Source: DATATV01 sp036268615 (GTDB taxonomy: Bacteria; Actinomycetota; Actinomycetes; Mycobacteriales; Pseudonocardiaceae). From it: 64,000 bases of DNA. Below are positions 8,724 to 19,219 of the stretch, piece by piece. The stretch spans positions 62,001 to 126,000 of the forward strand of contig DATATV010000041.1 of NCBI GenBank assembly GCA_036268615.1. The letters run 5' to 3'. The notes beneath the pieces are model-generated. The model was not told where the DNA came from. It searched no databases and was given only the letters and a program-made list of their open reading frames with translations. Both the position numbers and the translations under genes were made by a program. Numbering within the stretch: the first letter of the stretch is position 1; every line of letters starts with the position of its first letter.

Positions 8724-8742
8724 AATCTTAGCGACTGAGATT
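8724..8742. promoter_or_regulatory. Inverted repeat before the DUF1707 gene
   Basis: AATCTTAG, 3-nt spacer, CTGAGATT: arms match at 7 of 8 positions. It lies 23 nt upstream of the DUF1707 start, in the divergent spacer shared with the P450 gene, so it may be an operator. No matching regulator was identified. Confidence 0.35.
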
Positions 8743-8772
8743 CTCCCGTATCGCGTCGACTCCGTCAAGCGG

Positions 8773-8787
8773 CGTACCGTGGGTACG
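8773..8787. promoter_or_regulatory. Inverted repeat before the P450 gene
   Basis: CGTACC GTG GGTACG, a perfect 6-bp inverted repeat 40 nt upstream of the P450 start. It contains the GTAC core also seen in the acnR palindrome 2.5 kb away, but the flanks differ. Operator role is inferred. Confidence 0.35.
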
Positions 8788-8827
8788 GCGGTTGCGGTGC
8801 GAATTCGGGCGGCGAAGGGATCTGGGG

Positions 8828-10144
<1,317 letters not shown>

Positions 10145-10163
10145 GAACTCCTGGTCAGCGGCC

Positions 10164-10409
10164 TCAGCCGGTCTCGGCCTCCGTCTCGGCGGCCGGCCAG
10201 GGCAGCCGGACCACGCCGGAGTCCAGGTCGATCGGGCCCGCGCCGGACTCGTGATCGTCGATCTTGGCGACCGCGACCCACTCCTTGCGTTCGTGCACGT
10301 GCTTGCGGGACGGCCCGAACAGCGTGTCCAGCTCGGCGGACACCATTTCCGCCATGGGCTGTCTCGCCCGCTTGGCGCGCCGCTTCCGACGCCGTCTCAA
10401 CCAACTCAC
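10164..10409 (-). CDS. Small basic/acidic protein, DUF6191-like
   Basis: An 81-residue protein with an Arg/Lys-rich N-terminus (WLRRRRKRRAKRAR), then ELDTLFGPSRKHVHERK and an acidic tail. The FGPSRKH segment resembles DUF6191 proteins of actinobacteria, which have no known function. The GTG at 10409 is my choice; the frame stays open to 10481 but the extra residues look unlike the family, and no clear ribosome site marks either start. Convergent with the P450 gene, 19 nt apart. Confidence 0.55.
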   Translation of the reverse strand: MSWLRRRRKRRAKRARQPMAEMVSAELDTLFGPSRKHVHERKEWVAVAKIDDHESGAGPIDLDSGVVRLPWPAAETEAETG

Positions 10410-10596
10410 AGGATCAAAGGTACGCCGGGCACGTACCGTCCGGCAGCACCTGGGACCAAACGGAATAAGAGCTACCAACATGATGGCGCAGGATCAGGGA
10501 ACGGTTGGCGGTTACCAGCTGGGATTGATCACCGGCCGGACCGGCCGCCCTGATTGAGCCAAATGGACCTGCGGCGATTACCATGCCGATTACACT

Positions 10597-10699
10597 GGAC
10601 CGAGTAGGTCCTTGCTGATCCACTTTTCGAGGAGTGACTCCTTCGGTGCTCGACGCACCTTCAGCTGGCCACAGTAGCCAGCCGGGGATCAGCCCCGGC
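10597..10699 (+). ncRNA. Hairpin-rich leader upstream of the CNNM/CorC genes (candidate cis-regulatory RNA)
   Basis: Five perfect hairpins follow each other in 103 nt: GGACC/GGTCC (10597-10611), AGGAG/CTCCT (10630-10642), GGTGC/GCACC (10645-10659), GCTGGC/GCCAGC (10664-10682) and GCCGGGG/CCCCGGC (10681-10699). The last two share two bases and so compete. The region ends 57 nt before the GTG of a CNNM-type transporter gene that lacks a clear Shine-Dalgarno. It does not match the M-box, ydaO, yybP-ykoY or 6C consensus as I know them. The rest of the 346-nt gap (10410-10755) shows no gene. Confidence 0.45.
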
Positions 10700-10755
10700 G
10701 AAAACCCTCCGCCTGTCTCCACCGCGCACGGCGTGGCCGAGCACCGGGATCACCG

Positions 10756-12087
10756 GTGAACGGCCTGGTCCTGGACGCCATCGGCGCCGGCGCCGTCCTG
10801 CTGCTCACCGCGGGTGCCTCCGTCTTCGTCGCCGCCGAGTACTCGCTGACCACCGTCGAGGTCGTTCAGGTCGACCGGGCTGCCCGGCAGGTCGGCGACC
10901 GGCGGGCGCTCAGCGTGCAGAAGGCCGTGCACTCACTGTCCTTCCAACTGTCCGGCGCCCAGCTCGGCATCACGCTGACCACGCTGGCCACCGGCTACCT
11001 GGCCGAACCGTCCATCGCCGGTCTGCTCCGGCCGCTGCTGACCGGGATCCACCTGCCCACCGGCCTGGCCGAGCCGATCGGGCTGGCCATCGCGCTGCTG
11101 CTCACCACGACGGTGTCGGTGGTGTTCGGCGAGCTGATCCCCAAACACCTGGCCATCGCCCGCGCGCTGGCCACGGCACGCGCGGTCGCCGAGTTCCAGA
11201 CCGGCTTCTCGCTGGTGTTCCGCTGGCTGATCAACTGGCTCAACGGCTCGGCGAACTGGGTGGTGCGCCGGCTGGGCGTGGAACCGGCCGAGGAGCTGCG
11301 GTCGGCGCGCTCACCCGAGGAACTGGGCTCGCTGGTCCGCACCTCGGCCGAGCGCGGCACGCTCGACCCGGGCACGGCCACCCTGCTGGACCGCTCACTG
11401 CGGTTCGGCGACCACACCGCCGAGGACCTGATGACCCCGCGGGTCCGGGTGGAGGCGCTGCGCGCCGACTGCACCGTGCTGGATCTGGTGGAGGCGAGTC
11501 TGCGCACCGGTTTCTCGCGTTTTCCGGTGTACCAGGAGGATCTGGACGACGCGAGCGGCGTGGTGCACGTCAAGCAGGCGTTCGGCATCGGCCGGGCGCA
11601 GCGCGGCACCACCCGGCTGGCCACGCTGATCCAGCCCGTCCCCAGGGTGCCCGACACGCTGCCGGCCGACGCGCTGTTGGAACGGCTGCGCGAGTCCGGC
11701 CTGCAGATCGCGCTGATCGTGGACGAGTACGGCGGCACCGCCGGGCTGGTCACCATGGAGGACGTGGTCGAGGAGCTGGTCGGCGAGGTCACCGACGAGC
11801 ACGACCGGACCGAGGCGCCGCCGGTGCGCTCGCTGGGGCGCAGCGGCTGGCTGGTGTCGGGCCTGCTGCGCGGCGACGAGGTGTCCGACGCGACCGGTTT
11901 CGACATGCCCGAGGGCGAGTACGAGACGCTGGCCGGCTTCGTACTGGCCCAGCTGGGCCGGATTCCCGATGTCGGCGACGAGGTCCGGGTGGACGGCTGG
12001 CGGATCACCGTGATGCTGATGGACAAGCACCGGATCGCCGAGCTCCGGCTGGCCCGGGTGGTCGAGGAAGCGGGGGCGGCCGCGTGA
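10756..12087 (+). CDS. CNNM/CorC-type membrane protein with CBS domains and CorC_HlyC domain
   Basis: A 443-residue protein. The N-terminal DUF21 (CNNM transmembrane) domain (about 1-195) has three to four membrane helices (LLTAGASVFVAAEYSL, LLLTTTVSVVFGELIPKHLA). A CBS pair follows (about 210-330, LMTPRVRVEALRADC and VDEYGGTAGLVTMEDVVEELVGE), then the CorC_HlyC domain (about 345-430). The family is linked to Mg2+ or Co2+ export and resistance; the often-used name hemolysin is misleading. Stop and next start overlap as GTGA. It is preceded by a hairpin-rich leader. Confidence 0.9.
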   Translation: MNGLVLDAIGAGAVLLLTAGASVFVAAEYSLTTVEVVQVDRAARQVGDRRALSVQKAVHSLSFQLSGAQLGITLTTLATGYLAEPSIAGLLRPLLTGIHLPTGLAEPIGLAIALLLTTTVSVVFGELIPKHLAIARALATARAVAEFQTGFSLVFRWLINWLNGSANWVVRRLGVEPAEELRSARSPEELGSLVRTSAERGTLDPGTATLLDRSLRFGDHTAEDLMTPRVRVEALRADCTVLDLVEASLRTGFSRFPVYQEDLDDASGVVHVKQAFGIGRAQRGTTRLATLIQPVPRVPDTLPADALLERLRESGLQIALIVDEYGGTAGLVTMEDVVEELVGEVTDEHDRTEAPPVRSLGRSGWLVSGLLRGDEVSDATGFDMPEGEYETLAGFVLAQLGRIPDVGDEVRVDGWRITVMLMDKHRIAELRLARVVEEAGAAA

Positions 12088-13130
12088 ACGTCGCACTCGC
12101 GTTGTTGCTGACGGTGTTGCTGTTGGCCGGCAACGCTTTTTTCGTCGGCGCCGAGTTCGCGGTGATCACCGCGCGGCGCGACCGACTGGAGACGCTGGCC
12201 GACGAGGGCAAGGCACGGGCGCGCACCGCGATGCTGGCCGGCGAGCAGTTGCCGGCGATGATCGCCGGCGCCCAACTCGGCGTCACCGTGTGCTCGCTTG
12301 GCCTGGGTGCGCTGGGCGAGCCGGCGATGTCCAGCGTGGTCGAGGCGCCGCTGACCGCGCTCGGCGTGCCGGAGACCGTCGTGCACGTCATCGGCTTCGT
12401 GCTCGCTCTGGGCATCGTGACCATGCTGCACACGCTGATGGGCGAGATGGTGCCCAAGAACCTCGCGCTGGCCGGGCCGGAACGCGCGGCCATGTGGCTG
12501 GTCCCGGTGCACGTCGCGTTCTGCCGGTTCACCCGACCGTTGCTGGCCGTGTTCACCGCGCTGGCCGGCCTGGTGCTGCGGCTGTTCGGGGTGACCCCGC
12601 AGGACGAACTGAACAGCGCCTACACCCGGGACGAGCTGTCCTCGCTGATCGCCGAGTCGCAGCGGGAGGGCCTGCTGGACCGCTCGGAGCACCGGCGGCT
12701 GGCGCAGACCCTCTCCTCGACCACCCGGACCGTCGCGGACGTGTTGCTGCCACTGGACAAGGTGACCACGCTGCCGGCCGCGCCGACGCTGGGTCAGGTG
12801 GAGGCGAGCGTCGCGGCGACCGGGTACTCCCGGTTCCCGCTGCGGGCCGACGACGGCCGGCTGGTCGGCTACCTGCACGTGAAGGACGTGCTGGACCAGC
12901 TCGGCGCGCCGCCCGACCAGCCGGTGCCGGCCAATCGAATCCGCGGCCTGCCCGAGGTGCCGATCGACGCCCGGCCGGACGAGGCGGTCACGGCGCTGCG
13001 CCGGGCGCGCAGTCACCTGGCCCGCGCCGTCCGACCGGACGGGACGGTGGTCGGGGTGGTGGCGTTGGAGGATCTGTTCGAGGAGTTCGTCGGCACGGTC
13101 CGGGACGCCACCCACGTGGTCGCCGACTAA
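12084..13130 (+). CDS. CNNM-type membrane protein with CBS domains, lacking the CorC domain
   Basis: A 348-residue partner of the preceding gene: a DUF21 domain (about 1-200, GAEFAVITARRDRLE, GEMVPKNLALAGPERA) and a CBS pair (about 215-340, ending VVALEDLFEEFVGTVRD). The C-terminal CorC_HlyC domain is missing, so it ends about 90 residues before its neighbour would. Such tandem pairs may act as a heterodimer (inference). Translationally coupled by a 4-nt overlap; convergent with the SRPBCC gene 8 nt away. Confidence 0.9.
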   Translation: MNVALALLLTVLLLAGNAFFVGAEFAVITARRDRLETLADEGKARARTAMLAGEQLPAMIAGAQLGVTVCSLGLGALGEPAMSSVVEAPLTALGVPETVVHVIGFVLALGIVTMLHTLMGEMVPKNLALAGPERAAMWLVPVHVAFCRFTRPLLAVFTALAGLVLRLFGVTPQDELNSAYTRDELSSLIAESQREGLLDRSEHRRLAQTLSSTTRTVADVLLPLDKVTTLPAAPTLGQVEASVAATGYSRFPLRADDGRLVGYLHVKDVLDQLGAPPDQPVPANRIRGLPEVPIDARPDEAVTALRRARSHLARAVRPDGTVVGVVALEDLFEEFVGTVRDATHVVAD

Positions 13131-13138
13131 CGGACCGA

Positions 13139-13855
13139 TCAGGCGTAGACGCTCTCCAGCCAGCTCTGCCAGGCGTCGCCGGCCTTCTCCTGGTCGACGC
13201 CCACGGCGAACACGTGGTGGGCCAGGTCGACGGTGCCGCCGAAGGCGTTGCGGCCGAAGAACCGGTACAGGGCGTCGCTGCCGCGCAGCCCGACGAACTG
13301 CGGGGTGAGGTGGTCGACCACCGCGTCCACCGGCTCGCCGCCGGGCAGGTCGAGCCGGACCTGGTCGCCGGGGGCGGCGTCGGCGCCCAGTCCGAGCGCG
13401 GTCCTGAGCTGATCCATCGCGTCGGGTCGAGCGGAGGCGGCCGGGCCGGCCGCGGCCAGGTAGGTCACCGGGCGGGCGTCGAAGTACTTCAGGTACTGGC
13501 CCAGGGTGTGCAGGTAGAAGTCGGTGTGCAGGCTGACGCCGTCGTACTGGCTGTCCCAGTCGTCGGCGAAGATGCCGGCGTGCACGTAGCGCAGCACGGC
13601 GGTGCCGCCCGCGCGCGCCTCGATGAGGTACTCCAGCGCGTTGAACCAGCCGTCGGGGCCCTCCACCCGGACCGAGAACTCCCCCGGCGGGTTCGCGGTG
13701 ACCGTGGGCGCGCCCGGACCGCCGCCATCGCCCGCCGCCGGGGGGACCTCGATCGGGAACATCCACCCGGCGGTGCCGGTGGTGACGGCCGCGAAGACCT
13801 GTTCCGGCGTGGCCGACAGCTCGACCTCGCGGCTGATCTTGAACTCCTTGCCCAT
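13139..13855 (-). CDS. SRPBCC (AHSA1-like) domain protein
   Basis: A 238-residue protein of the START/AHSA1 superfamily. The N-terminus FKISREVELSATPEQVFAAV is the usual opening strand-helix, and PDGWFNALEYLIEARAGGTA forms the central sheet. The ATG at 13855 lies 2 nt after the stop of an ArsR-family regulator. ArsR-AHSA1 gene pairs are a common actinobacterial arrangement in which the regulator controls the partner. Ligand unknown. Confidence 0.82.
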   Translation of the reverse strand: MGKEFKISREVELSATPEQVFAAVTTGTAGWMFPIEVPPAAGDGGGPGAPTVTANPPGEFSVRVEGPDGWFNALEYLIEARAGGTAVLRYVHAGIFADDWDSQYDGVSLHTDFYLHTLGQYLKYFDARPVTYLAAAGPAASARPDAMDQLRTALGLGADAAPGDQVRLDLPGGEPVDAVVDHLTPQFVGLRGSDALYRFFGRNAFGGTVDLAHHVFAVGVDQEKAGDAWQSWLESVYA

Positions 13856-13857
13856 GG

Positions 13858-14475
<618 letters not shown>

Positions 14476-14492
14476 GTGCCCACGCTCTCACC

Positions 14493-14508
14493 GACAATTA
14501 TTTTTGTC
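14493..14508. promoter_or_regulatory. Operator-like inverted repeat at the arsR-type promoter
   Basis: GACAA, 6-nt T-rich spacer, TTGTC, a perfect 5-bp inverted repeat 17 nt upstream of the regulator start. A second repeat, GACCT N6 AGGTC (14540-14555), lies before the divergent SnoaL-like gene. Both may bind the ArsR-type protein, but the arms differ, so shared control is not shown. Confidence 0.4.
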
Positions 14509-14574
14509 AATGCACATCTTGTTGTCGGCGGGTCGACTTGACCTCCACTTAGGTCGAGGTCCGAGGGTGGACTG

Positions 14575-15084
14575 ATGAGCCCCGAAACCACCGACGAGTT
14601 GACCCAGTTGCGCGCGCAGGTCCAGGCGCTCACCGACCGCGCCGAGATCACCGCCCTGCTCGACCGGTACGCACATACGCTGGACCAGCGGCGGTTCGAC
14701 CAGGAATGGGCGCGCTCGCTGTTCACCGACGACGTCGAGCTGCGCTTCCCGGTCGGCGACCACCAGGGCATCGACGGCGTGGCCGACTCGCACCGGCAGA
14801 CGATGGGCCGGTTCGACCGGACCCAGCACATCCACACCACCTACCTGATCGACCTGGCCGGCGACCACGCGCAAGCCGCCTTCCAACTGCTCGGCACGCA
14901 CGTCTACGCGGCCCCGGACGAGGCCGGCCGGGGCGAGCGGCCCGGCGCGCACTTCCAGGTGGGCAACCACTACCAGGCCGACCTGGTGCGCACCGCGGCA
15001 GGCTGGCGGGTGCGCAGGCTGGTCAACGAGGTGATCTGGACCCGCGGCGAGCCGCCGGTGCTCACTCCGGCACCGCGAAACTGA
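14575..15084 (+). CDS. SnoaL-like / NTF2-fold protein
   Basis: A 169-residue cone-fold protein. ALLDRYAHTLDQRRFDQEWARSLFTDDVELRF is the typical N-terminal helix pair plus first strand, HIHTTYLIDL and FQVGNHYQADLV are sheet strands, and WRVRRLVNEVIWTRGE closes the fold. SnoaL_4-type members include polyketide cyclases and dehydratases, but many have unknown roles. Its last 23 nt overlap the 3' end of the convergent kinase gene. Confidence 0.8.
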   Translation: MSPETTDELTQLRAQVQALTDRAEITALLDRYAHTLDQRRFDQEWARSLFTDDVELRFPVGDHQGIDGVADSHRQTMGRFDRTQHIHTTYLIDLAGDHAQAAFQLLGTHVYAAPDEAGRGERPGAHFQVGNHYQADLVRTAAGWRVRRLVNEVIWTRGEPPVLTPAPRN

Positions 15085-16444
15085 ACTCGCTGCCCAGTCC
15101 GGGCGTGCTGCGCAACCAGAGCCGGCCGTGGTGCGCCCGGATGATCTCCTGGCTGATCGCCAGCCCCAGCCCACTGCCGCCGGCCGAGCGGGACCGGGCC
15201 GCGTCCACCCGGTAGAACCGGTCGAACACCCGCTCGGTCTCGCCGGCCGGGATGCCGCAACCGGTGTCGGTCACGGTCACGCCGACCTCGCCCGCGCGCC
15301 GCCATACCCAGAGGTCCACCTGGCCGGTGCTGGTGTACTTCACCGCGTTGTCGATCAGGTTGCCCAGCACCTGGTCGATCCGCTCCCGGTCCACCGACAC
15401 CCGCTGCTGCGCACCTCGAACCTGGAGCCGGATGCGCTTGGTGGCGGCCAGTTCGCGGAACCGGGACGCCACCGTCGCGGCCTCCTCGGCGAGGTCGACC
15501 GGGCGGCGCAGCAGTTCGAGCCCACCCTGGTCGATCCGGGCCAGGGTCAGCAGGTTGTCCACGATCCGACTCATCCGGTCGACCTCGGCGCCGTTGCGCT
15601 CCAGCGCCTCGGCCACCGGTTCGGGCAGCTCCAGCAAGCCGAGCGCGGCATCCAACTCGGCCCGCATGATGGCCAACGGGGTGCGCAGCTCGTGCGAGGT
15701 GTCGGCGACCAGCCTGCGCTGCTCGCGCACGCCGTCGCGCAGCCGGTCGAACATCGTGTTGAGCGTGCCGGCCAGGTGGCCGACCTCGTCGGCCGGGTTG
15801 CCCACCGGGATGCGTTCGTCCAGGTGGTCGACCCGGATTCGTTCGGCCTGGCGGCTGATCCGGGTGATCGGCAGCAGCGCCAGCCGGGCCAGCCACCACC
15901 CACTGGTCGCGGCGAGCAGCACGGCCAGCGTGCCGGCGATCACCACCAGCGCGGTCAGTCGGGCGACCACGTCGTCGATCAGGTCGGTCGAGGTGGCCAG
16001 CACCAGCACCCGCGACCGGCCCACCGGCCGGACGACCAGCCGGAACCGCTGCCGGTCGGGCCCCAGCCGGGTGGTCAGCAGGATGGCCTGGCCGGTGCCG
16101 GCGGCGGACACCGCGTCGACCATCGCCGGGGTCAACGCCGACCGCCCGTCCAGCCCGTCGCCGGTGGTCTTCACCAACTGTCCGGCCGGGGTGAGCAGTT
16201 GGGCCCAGGACTGGCCGCCGGGCAGGCCGGAGACCGCGGCCTCACCGTTCTCGATGAATTCGCCGTCGTCCGCCAACGCGTACTGTCGGGCCAGTTGCGC
16301 CGAGCGGTCCAACAATGACTGGTCGCACTGGTTGAGCAGCTCGCCGGCCAATCGCAACGGCACAAAAACACTGACCGTCGTCAGCAACACGAACAGAATC
16401 GCCACATACCATGCGGTGAGCCGGACCCGAATAGGAAATCTCAC
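15062..16444 (-). CDS. Sensor histidine kinase (HAMP-HisKA-HATPase)
   Basis: A 460-residue membrane kinase. TM1 is about 10-30, the extracytoplasmic sensor about 30-160, TM2 about 160-180, then HAMP (about 180-235). The phospho-accepting His lies in DTSHELRTPLAIM. The ATPase domain shows the N box (NLIDNAVKYT), G1 (DTGCGIP), F box (FDRFYRVD) and G2 (GGSGLGLAI). The GTG start overlaps the response-regulator stop as GTGA, so the pair is one system. Stimulus unknown. Confidence 0.93.
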   Translation of the reverse strand: MRFPIRVRLTAWYVAILFVLLTTVSVFVPLRLAGELLNQCDQSLLDRSAQLARQYALADDGEFIENGEAAVSGLPGGQSWAQLLTPAGQLVKTTGDGLDGRSALTPAMVDAVSAAGTGQAILLTTRLGPDRQRFRLVVRPVGRSRVLVLATSTDLIDDVVARLTALVVIAGTLAVLLAATSGWWLARLALLPITRISRQAERIRVDHLDERIPVGNPADEVGHLAGTLNTMFDRLRDGVREQRRLVADTSHELRTPLAIMRAELDAALGLLELPEPVAEALERNGAEVDRMSRIVDNLLTLARIDQGGLELLRRPVDLAEEAATVASRFRELAATKRIRLQVRGAQQRVSVDRERIDQVLGNLIDNAVKYTSTGQVDLWVWRRAGEVGVTVTDTGCGIPAGETERVFDRFYRVDAARSRSAGGSGLGLAISQEIIRAHHGRLWLRSTPGLGSEFSFAVPE

Positions 16445-17115
16445 GTGTCCCCCACCTGATAACCAATTCCCCGGACCGTTCTGATGAATGGTTTCTCGCC
16501 GGGCCGGTCGTCGAGTTTCCGACGCAGATAGCCGATGTATACGTCGGCGACGTTGGACCGCGGGTCGTGGTCGTGGCCCCAGACGTGCCGGGCGATCCGG
16601 GCCCGGTCGACCACCGTGCCGCGGTGCCGCAGCAGGAACTCCAGCAGGCTGAACTCGCGGGTGGACAGCTGGATCGGCCGGCCACTCCTGGTCACCGTCC
16701 GGGCGGCCGGGTCGACGAGCACGTCGTCGACGGCGAGCACCGTCGGCCGTTCGGCCTGACCCCGCCGGAGAATGGCCCGGAGCCTGGCCAACAGCTCGGC
16801 GAAGGCGAACGGCTTGATCAGGTAGTCGTCCGCGCCCGCGTCGAGGCCGCGCACCCGGTCCCGGACGTCGTCACGCGCGGTCACCATCAGGATCGGCACC
16901 CAGCGGGCCTGTTCGCGCAGCTGCCGGCAGACGGCGAACCCGTCCCGGCCGGGCAGCATCAGGTCCAGCAGGACCGCCTCGTACTCCTGCGCGCAGGCCA
17001 TCCGGATCGCGTCGTCGCCGTTGTCGACGAGGTCGACCCAGTTGCCGTCGCGTTCCAACCGGCGGCGCAACGCCTGCGCCAACTTCACTTCGTCCTCGAC
17101 CAGCAGAATGCGCAC
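16441..17115 (-). CDS. OmpR-family response regulator
   Basis: A 224-residue regulator: receiver domain (1-115) with phospho-acceptor Asp51 in AVLLDLMLPG and the conserved Lys in YLIKPFAF, then a winged-helix DNA-binding domain (about 130-222, LSTREFSLLEFLLRH, DVYIGYLRRKLDD, GIGYQVGD). First gene of a two-gene operon with the kinase. Divergent from the lyase-like gene across 195 nt in which I see no clear operator. Confidence 0.94.
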   Translation of the reverse strand: MRILLVEDEVKLAQALRRRLERDGNWVDLVDNGDDAIRMACAQEYEAVLLDLMLPGRDGFAVCRQLREQARWVPILMVTARDDVRDRVRGLDAGADDYLIKPFAFAELLARLRAILRRGQAERPTVLAVDDVLVDPAARTVTRSGRPIQLSTREFSLLEFLLRHRGTVVDRARIARHVWGHDHDPRSNVADVYIGYLRRKLDDRPGEKPFIRTVRGIGYQVGDT

Positions 17116-17310
17116 GCCATTCCCCCACCACCAGTAGTGAATGCACTCGAACAGATGACCACGATCGGGTTATCGGCGCGGACCGATGAGAGTTCGATGA
17201 GAATGCCCGCCCGACAACACCGTCGCTCACCCACCCGCTGGTACGAATTGAACCATCGGATCGGCACTGTATCCGAAAGCGAATAGAAAACGAATTCACG
17301 GAGGTCGGTC

Positions 17311-18171
17311 ATGCAGCCCGGGGAAAAGTTGCGCGCGGACGTCGGCGCCACCGCCATCACCCCGCTGATCGGGGTCTTCGACATGTTCTCCGCGTCGCTG
17401 GCGGCGCAGCACTACAACGGCATGTTCGTGTCCGGCTTCGGGTTCGCCGCCTCGCACTACGGGCTGCCCGACATCGGCTTCATCGCGTGGCCGGACATGG
17501 TCGCCTTCGTCCAGCGGCTGCGGCTGGCCTTCCCGACCCACCACCTGCTGGTGGACATCGACGACGGCTACGTCGACCCGGAGGTCGCCTGCCACGTGGT
17601 CGCGCACCTGGAACGGATCGGCGCGTCCGGGGTGATCCTGGAGGACCAGGCCCGGCCCCGCCGGTGCGGGCACGTGGACGGCAAGCAGATCCTGCCGCTG
17701 GAGCAGTACCTGGAGAAGCTGGAACTCGTCCTGGCCACCCGGCAGGACCTGCTGGTGGTGGCGCGTACCGACGCGACCGAGGAGCACGAGATCCTGCGCC
17801 GGGCCGAGGCTTTGGCCGCCACCGACGCGGACGTGCTGCTGGTGGACGGCGTGCGCAGCGTGGACCGGATTCGCCGGGTGCGCGCGGTGATCGGCGACAA
17901 GCCGCTGCTGTTCAACCAGATCGCCGGCGGCAAGTCGCCGCGGCTGTCGCTGACCGAACTGGAGGACCTGGGGGTGGACGTGGCGATCTACAGCACGCCA
18001 TGCCTGTTCGCCGCGCACTCGGCCATCGACAACGCGCTGCTGGAACTGCGCGCCAACGACGGCCGGCTGCCCGCGCACGGTCCGGGTGACATCGGCGTGG
18101 CCGCCTCGATCGCGCTGCTGGAGCGCAACATCAGCCGCCACCACGGCAGCCGCGAGACCGTCGGGGTGTGA
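17311..18171 (+). CDS. Isocitrate lyase/PEP mutase superfamily enzyme (methylisocitrate-lyase-like)
   Basis: A 286-residue TIM-barrel enzyme. DIDDGYVD supplies the metal-binding acidic residues, LEDQARPRRCGHVDGK carries the catalytic Cys119 typical of isocitrate/methylisocitrate lyases, and VVARTDA is the usual strand-6 motif. The Cys motif argues for C-C lyase rather than phosphonate-forming mutase chemistry, whose members have a different loop. No prpB/prpC neighbours, so the substrate is open (2,3-dimethylmalate or a similar acid is possible). Starts with ATG after GGAGG. Confidence 0.8.
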   Translation: MQPGEKLRADVGATAITPLIGVFDMFSASLAAQHYNGMFVSGFGFAASHYGLPDIGFIAWPDMVAFVQRLRLAFPTHHLLVDIDDGYVDPEVACHVVAHLERIGASGVILEDQARPRRCGHVDGKQILPLEQYLEKLELVLATRQDLLVVARTDATEEHEILRRAEALAATDADVLLVDGVRSVDRIRRVRAVIGDKPLLFNQIAGGKSPRLSLTELEDLGVDVAIYSTPCLFAAHSAIDNALLELRANDGRLPAHGPGDIGVAASIALLERNISRHHGSRETVGV

Positions 18172-18197
18172 TCCGGCGGCGCGGTTATCGTTGACCG

Positions 18198-19112
18198 GTG
18201 TCCAGCGGGTCGTCGGCCATCAGCACCCCGCTCGTGCTCACCGAGCCCGAGTGGCTGCCGCGCCGCGCCGCCCACCGGGCCCGGATGCGTCGGTGGACCG
18301 AGCCGCACCGGGACCGCAAGGCCCGCGGCGAGCGGCATCCGGTGCTCGACTTCCTGTTCAGCTACTACTCGCACCGGCCGTCCCGGCTGGAACGCTGGCA
18401 CCCCGGCTTCGGGGTGACGCTGGCCGGGCCGGCCGCGCGCGAGTACCTGGACCGGCCGGGTTACGTCGAGACCGCGGCCGGAGTGACCGTCGGCCCGGCC
18501 GCGGTCACCCCGGCCCGGCGCGGCACCGCCGAGTTCACCCATCGCCTGCTGACCGCCACCGCGAGCCGACCGGCCCGGTTCGGCTGCTTCGGGCTGCACG
18601 AATGGGCGATGCTCTACCGGGCGACCGCCGAACAGGTGCGGCACGAGGGCTGGCCGCTGCGGCTGGGCCCGGCCGGCACCGACCAGGTGGTCGAGTCGCT
18701 GCCGGTGCGCTGCACCCATTTCGACGCGTTCCGTTTCTTCACCCCGGCCGCCCGCCCGCGCAACGAGCTGACCCCGACCCGACTCCGGCAGGTCGAGCTG
18801 GAGCAACCAGGCTGCCTGCATGTCGGCATGGACCTGTTCAAGTGGGCCTACAAGCTCGACCCGTTCCTGCCCTCGGAGCTGATGGCCGACTGCTTCGAGC
18901 TGGCTGTGCGCATCCGCGAGCTGGACATGCGGGCCAGCCCCTATGACCTGGTCGAACTGGGTTACCCGCCGGTACGGATCGAGACGCCGGAGGGTCGCGC
19001 CGAGTACGCCCGCGCCCAGGCCGCGTTCACCGAGCAGGCCGCGCCGCTGCGCGCCCGGCTGGTCGACGCCTGCGCCACGCTGCTCACCCAGCCCGACGGT
19101 GCGGTAACTTAA
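18198..19112 (+). CDS. Uncharacterised actinobacterial protein, often labelled 3-methyladenine DNA glycosylase
   Basis: A 304-residue soluble protein. The stretches HPVLDFLFSYYSHRP, LERWHPGFGV, RFGCFGLHEWAMLYR, LPVRCTHFDAFRFF and DLFKWAYKLDPFLPSEL recall a conserved actinobacterial family that databases tend to label as a 3-methyladenine glycosylase. I see no helix-hairpin-helix or catalytic Asp signature of known glycosylases, so the label is doubtful. GTG start 26 nt after the lyase-like gene; probably one transcript. Confidence 0.65.
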   Translation: MSSGSSAISTPLVLTEPEWLPRRAAHRARMRRWTEPHRDRKARGERHPVLDFLFSYYSHRPSRLERWHPGFGVTLAGPAAREYLDRPGYVETAAGVTVGPAAVTPARRGTAEFTHRLLTATASRPARFGCFGLHEWAMLYRATAEQVRHEGWPLRLGPAGTDQVVESLPVRCTHFDAFRFFTPAARPRNELTPTRLRQVELEQPGCLHVGMDLFKWAYKLDPFLPSELMADCFELAVRIRELDMRASPYDLVELGYPPVRIETPEGRAEYARAQAAFTEQAAPLRARLVDACATLLTQPDGAVT

Positions 19113-19122
19113 CGCTCTTTAC

Positions 19123-19150
19123 TTGACGTCCACGGTTCCCCTGTTAGCGT
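19123..19150 (+). promoter_or_regulatory. Candidate promoter
   Basis: TTGACG at 19123-19128 and TAGCGT at 19145-19150 with a 16-bp spacer, 70 nt before the binding-protein gene. A reasonable housekeeping-sigma match for a GC-rich actinobacterium. Confidence 0.45.
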
Positions 19151-19219
19151 GACGGCGGCGCTCGACTTCACGATGAGTGTGAGCTGTACCGGCCCGTTGA
19201 CTAACTGAGGGACTCGTCC

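Noticed and set aside
10414..10722. A 102-codon minus-strand frame across the CNNM leader
   Set aside because: It runs through the hairpin-rich leader, lacks a ribosome site and shows no coding-like composition.
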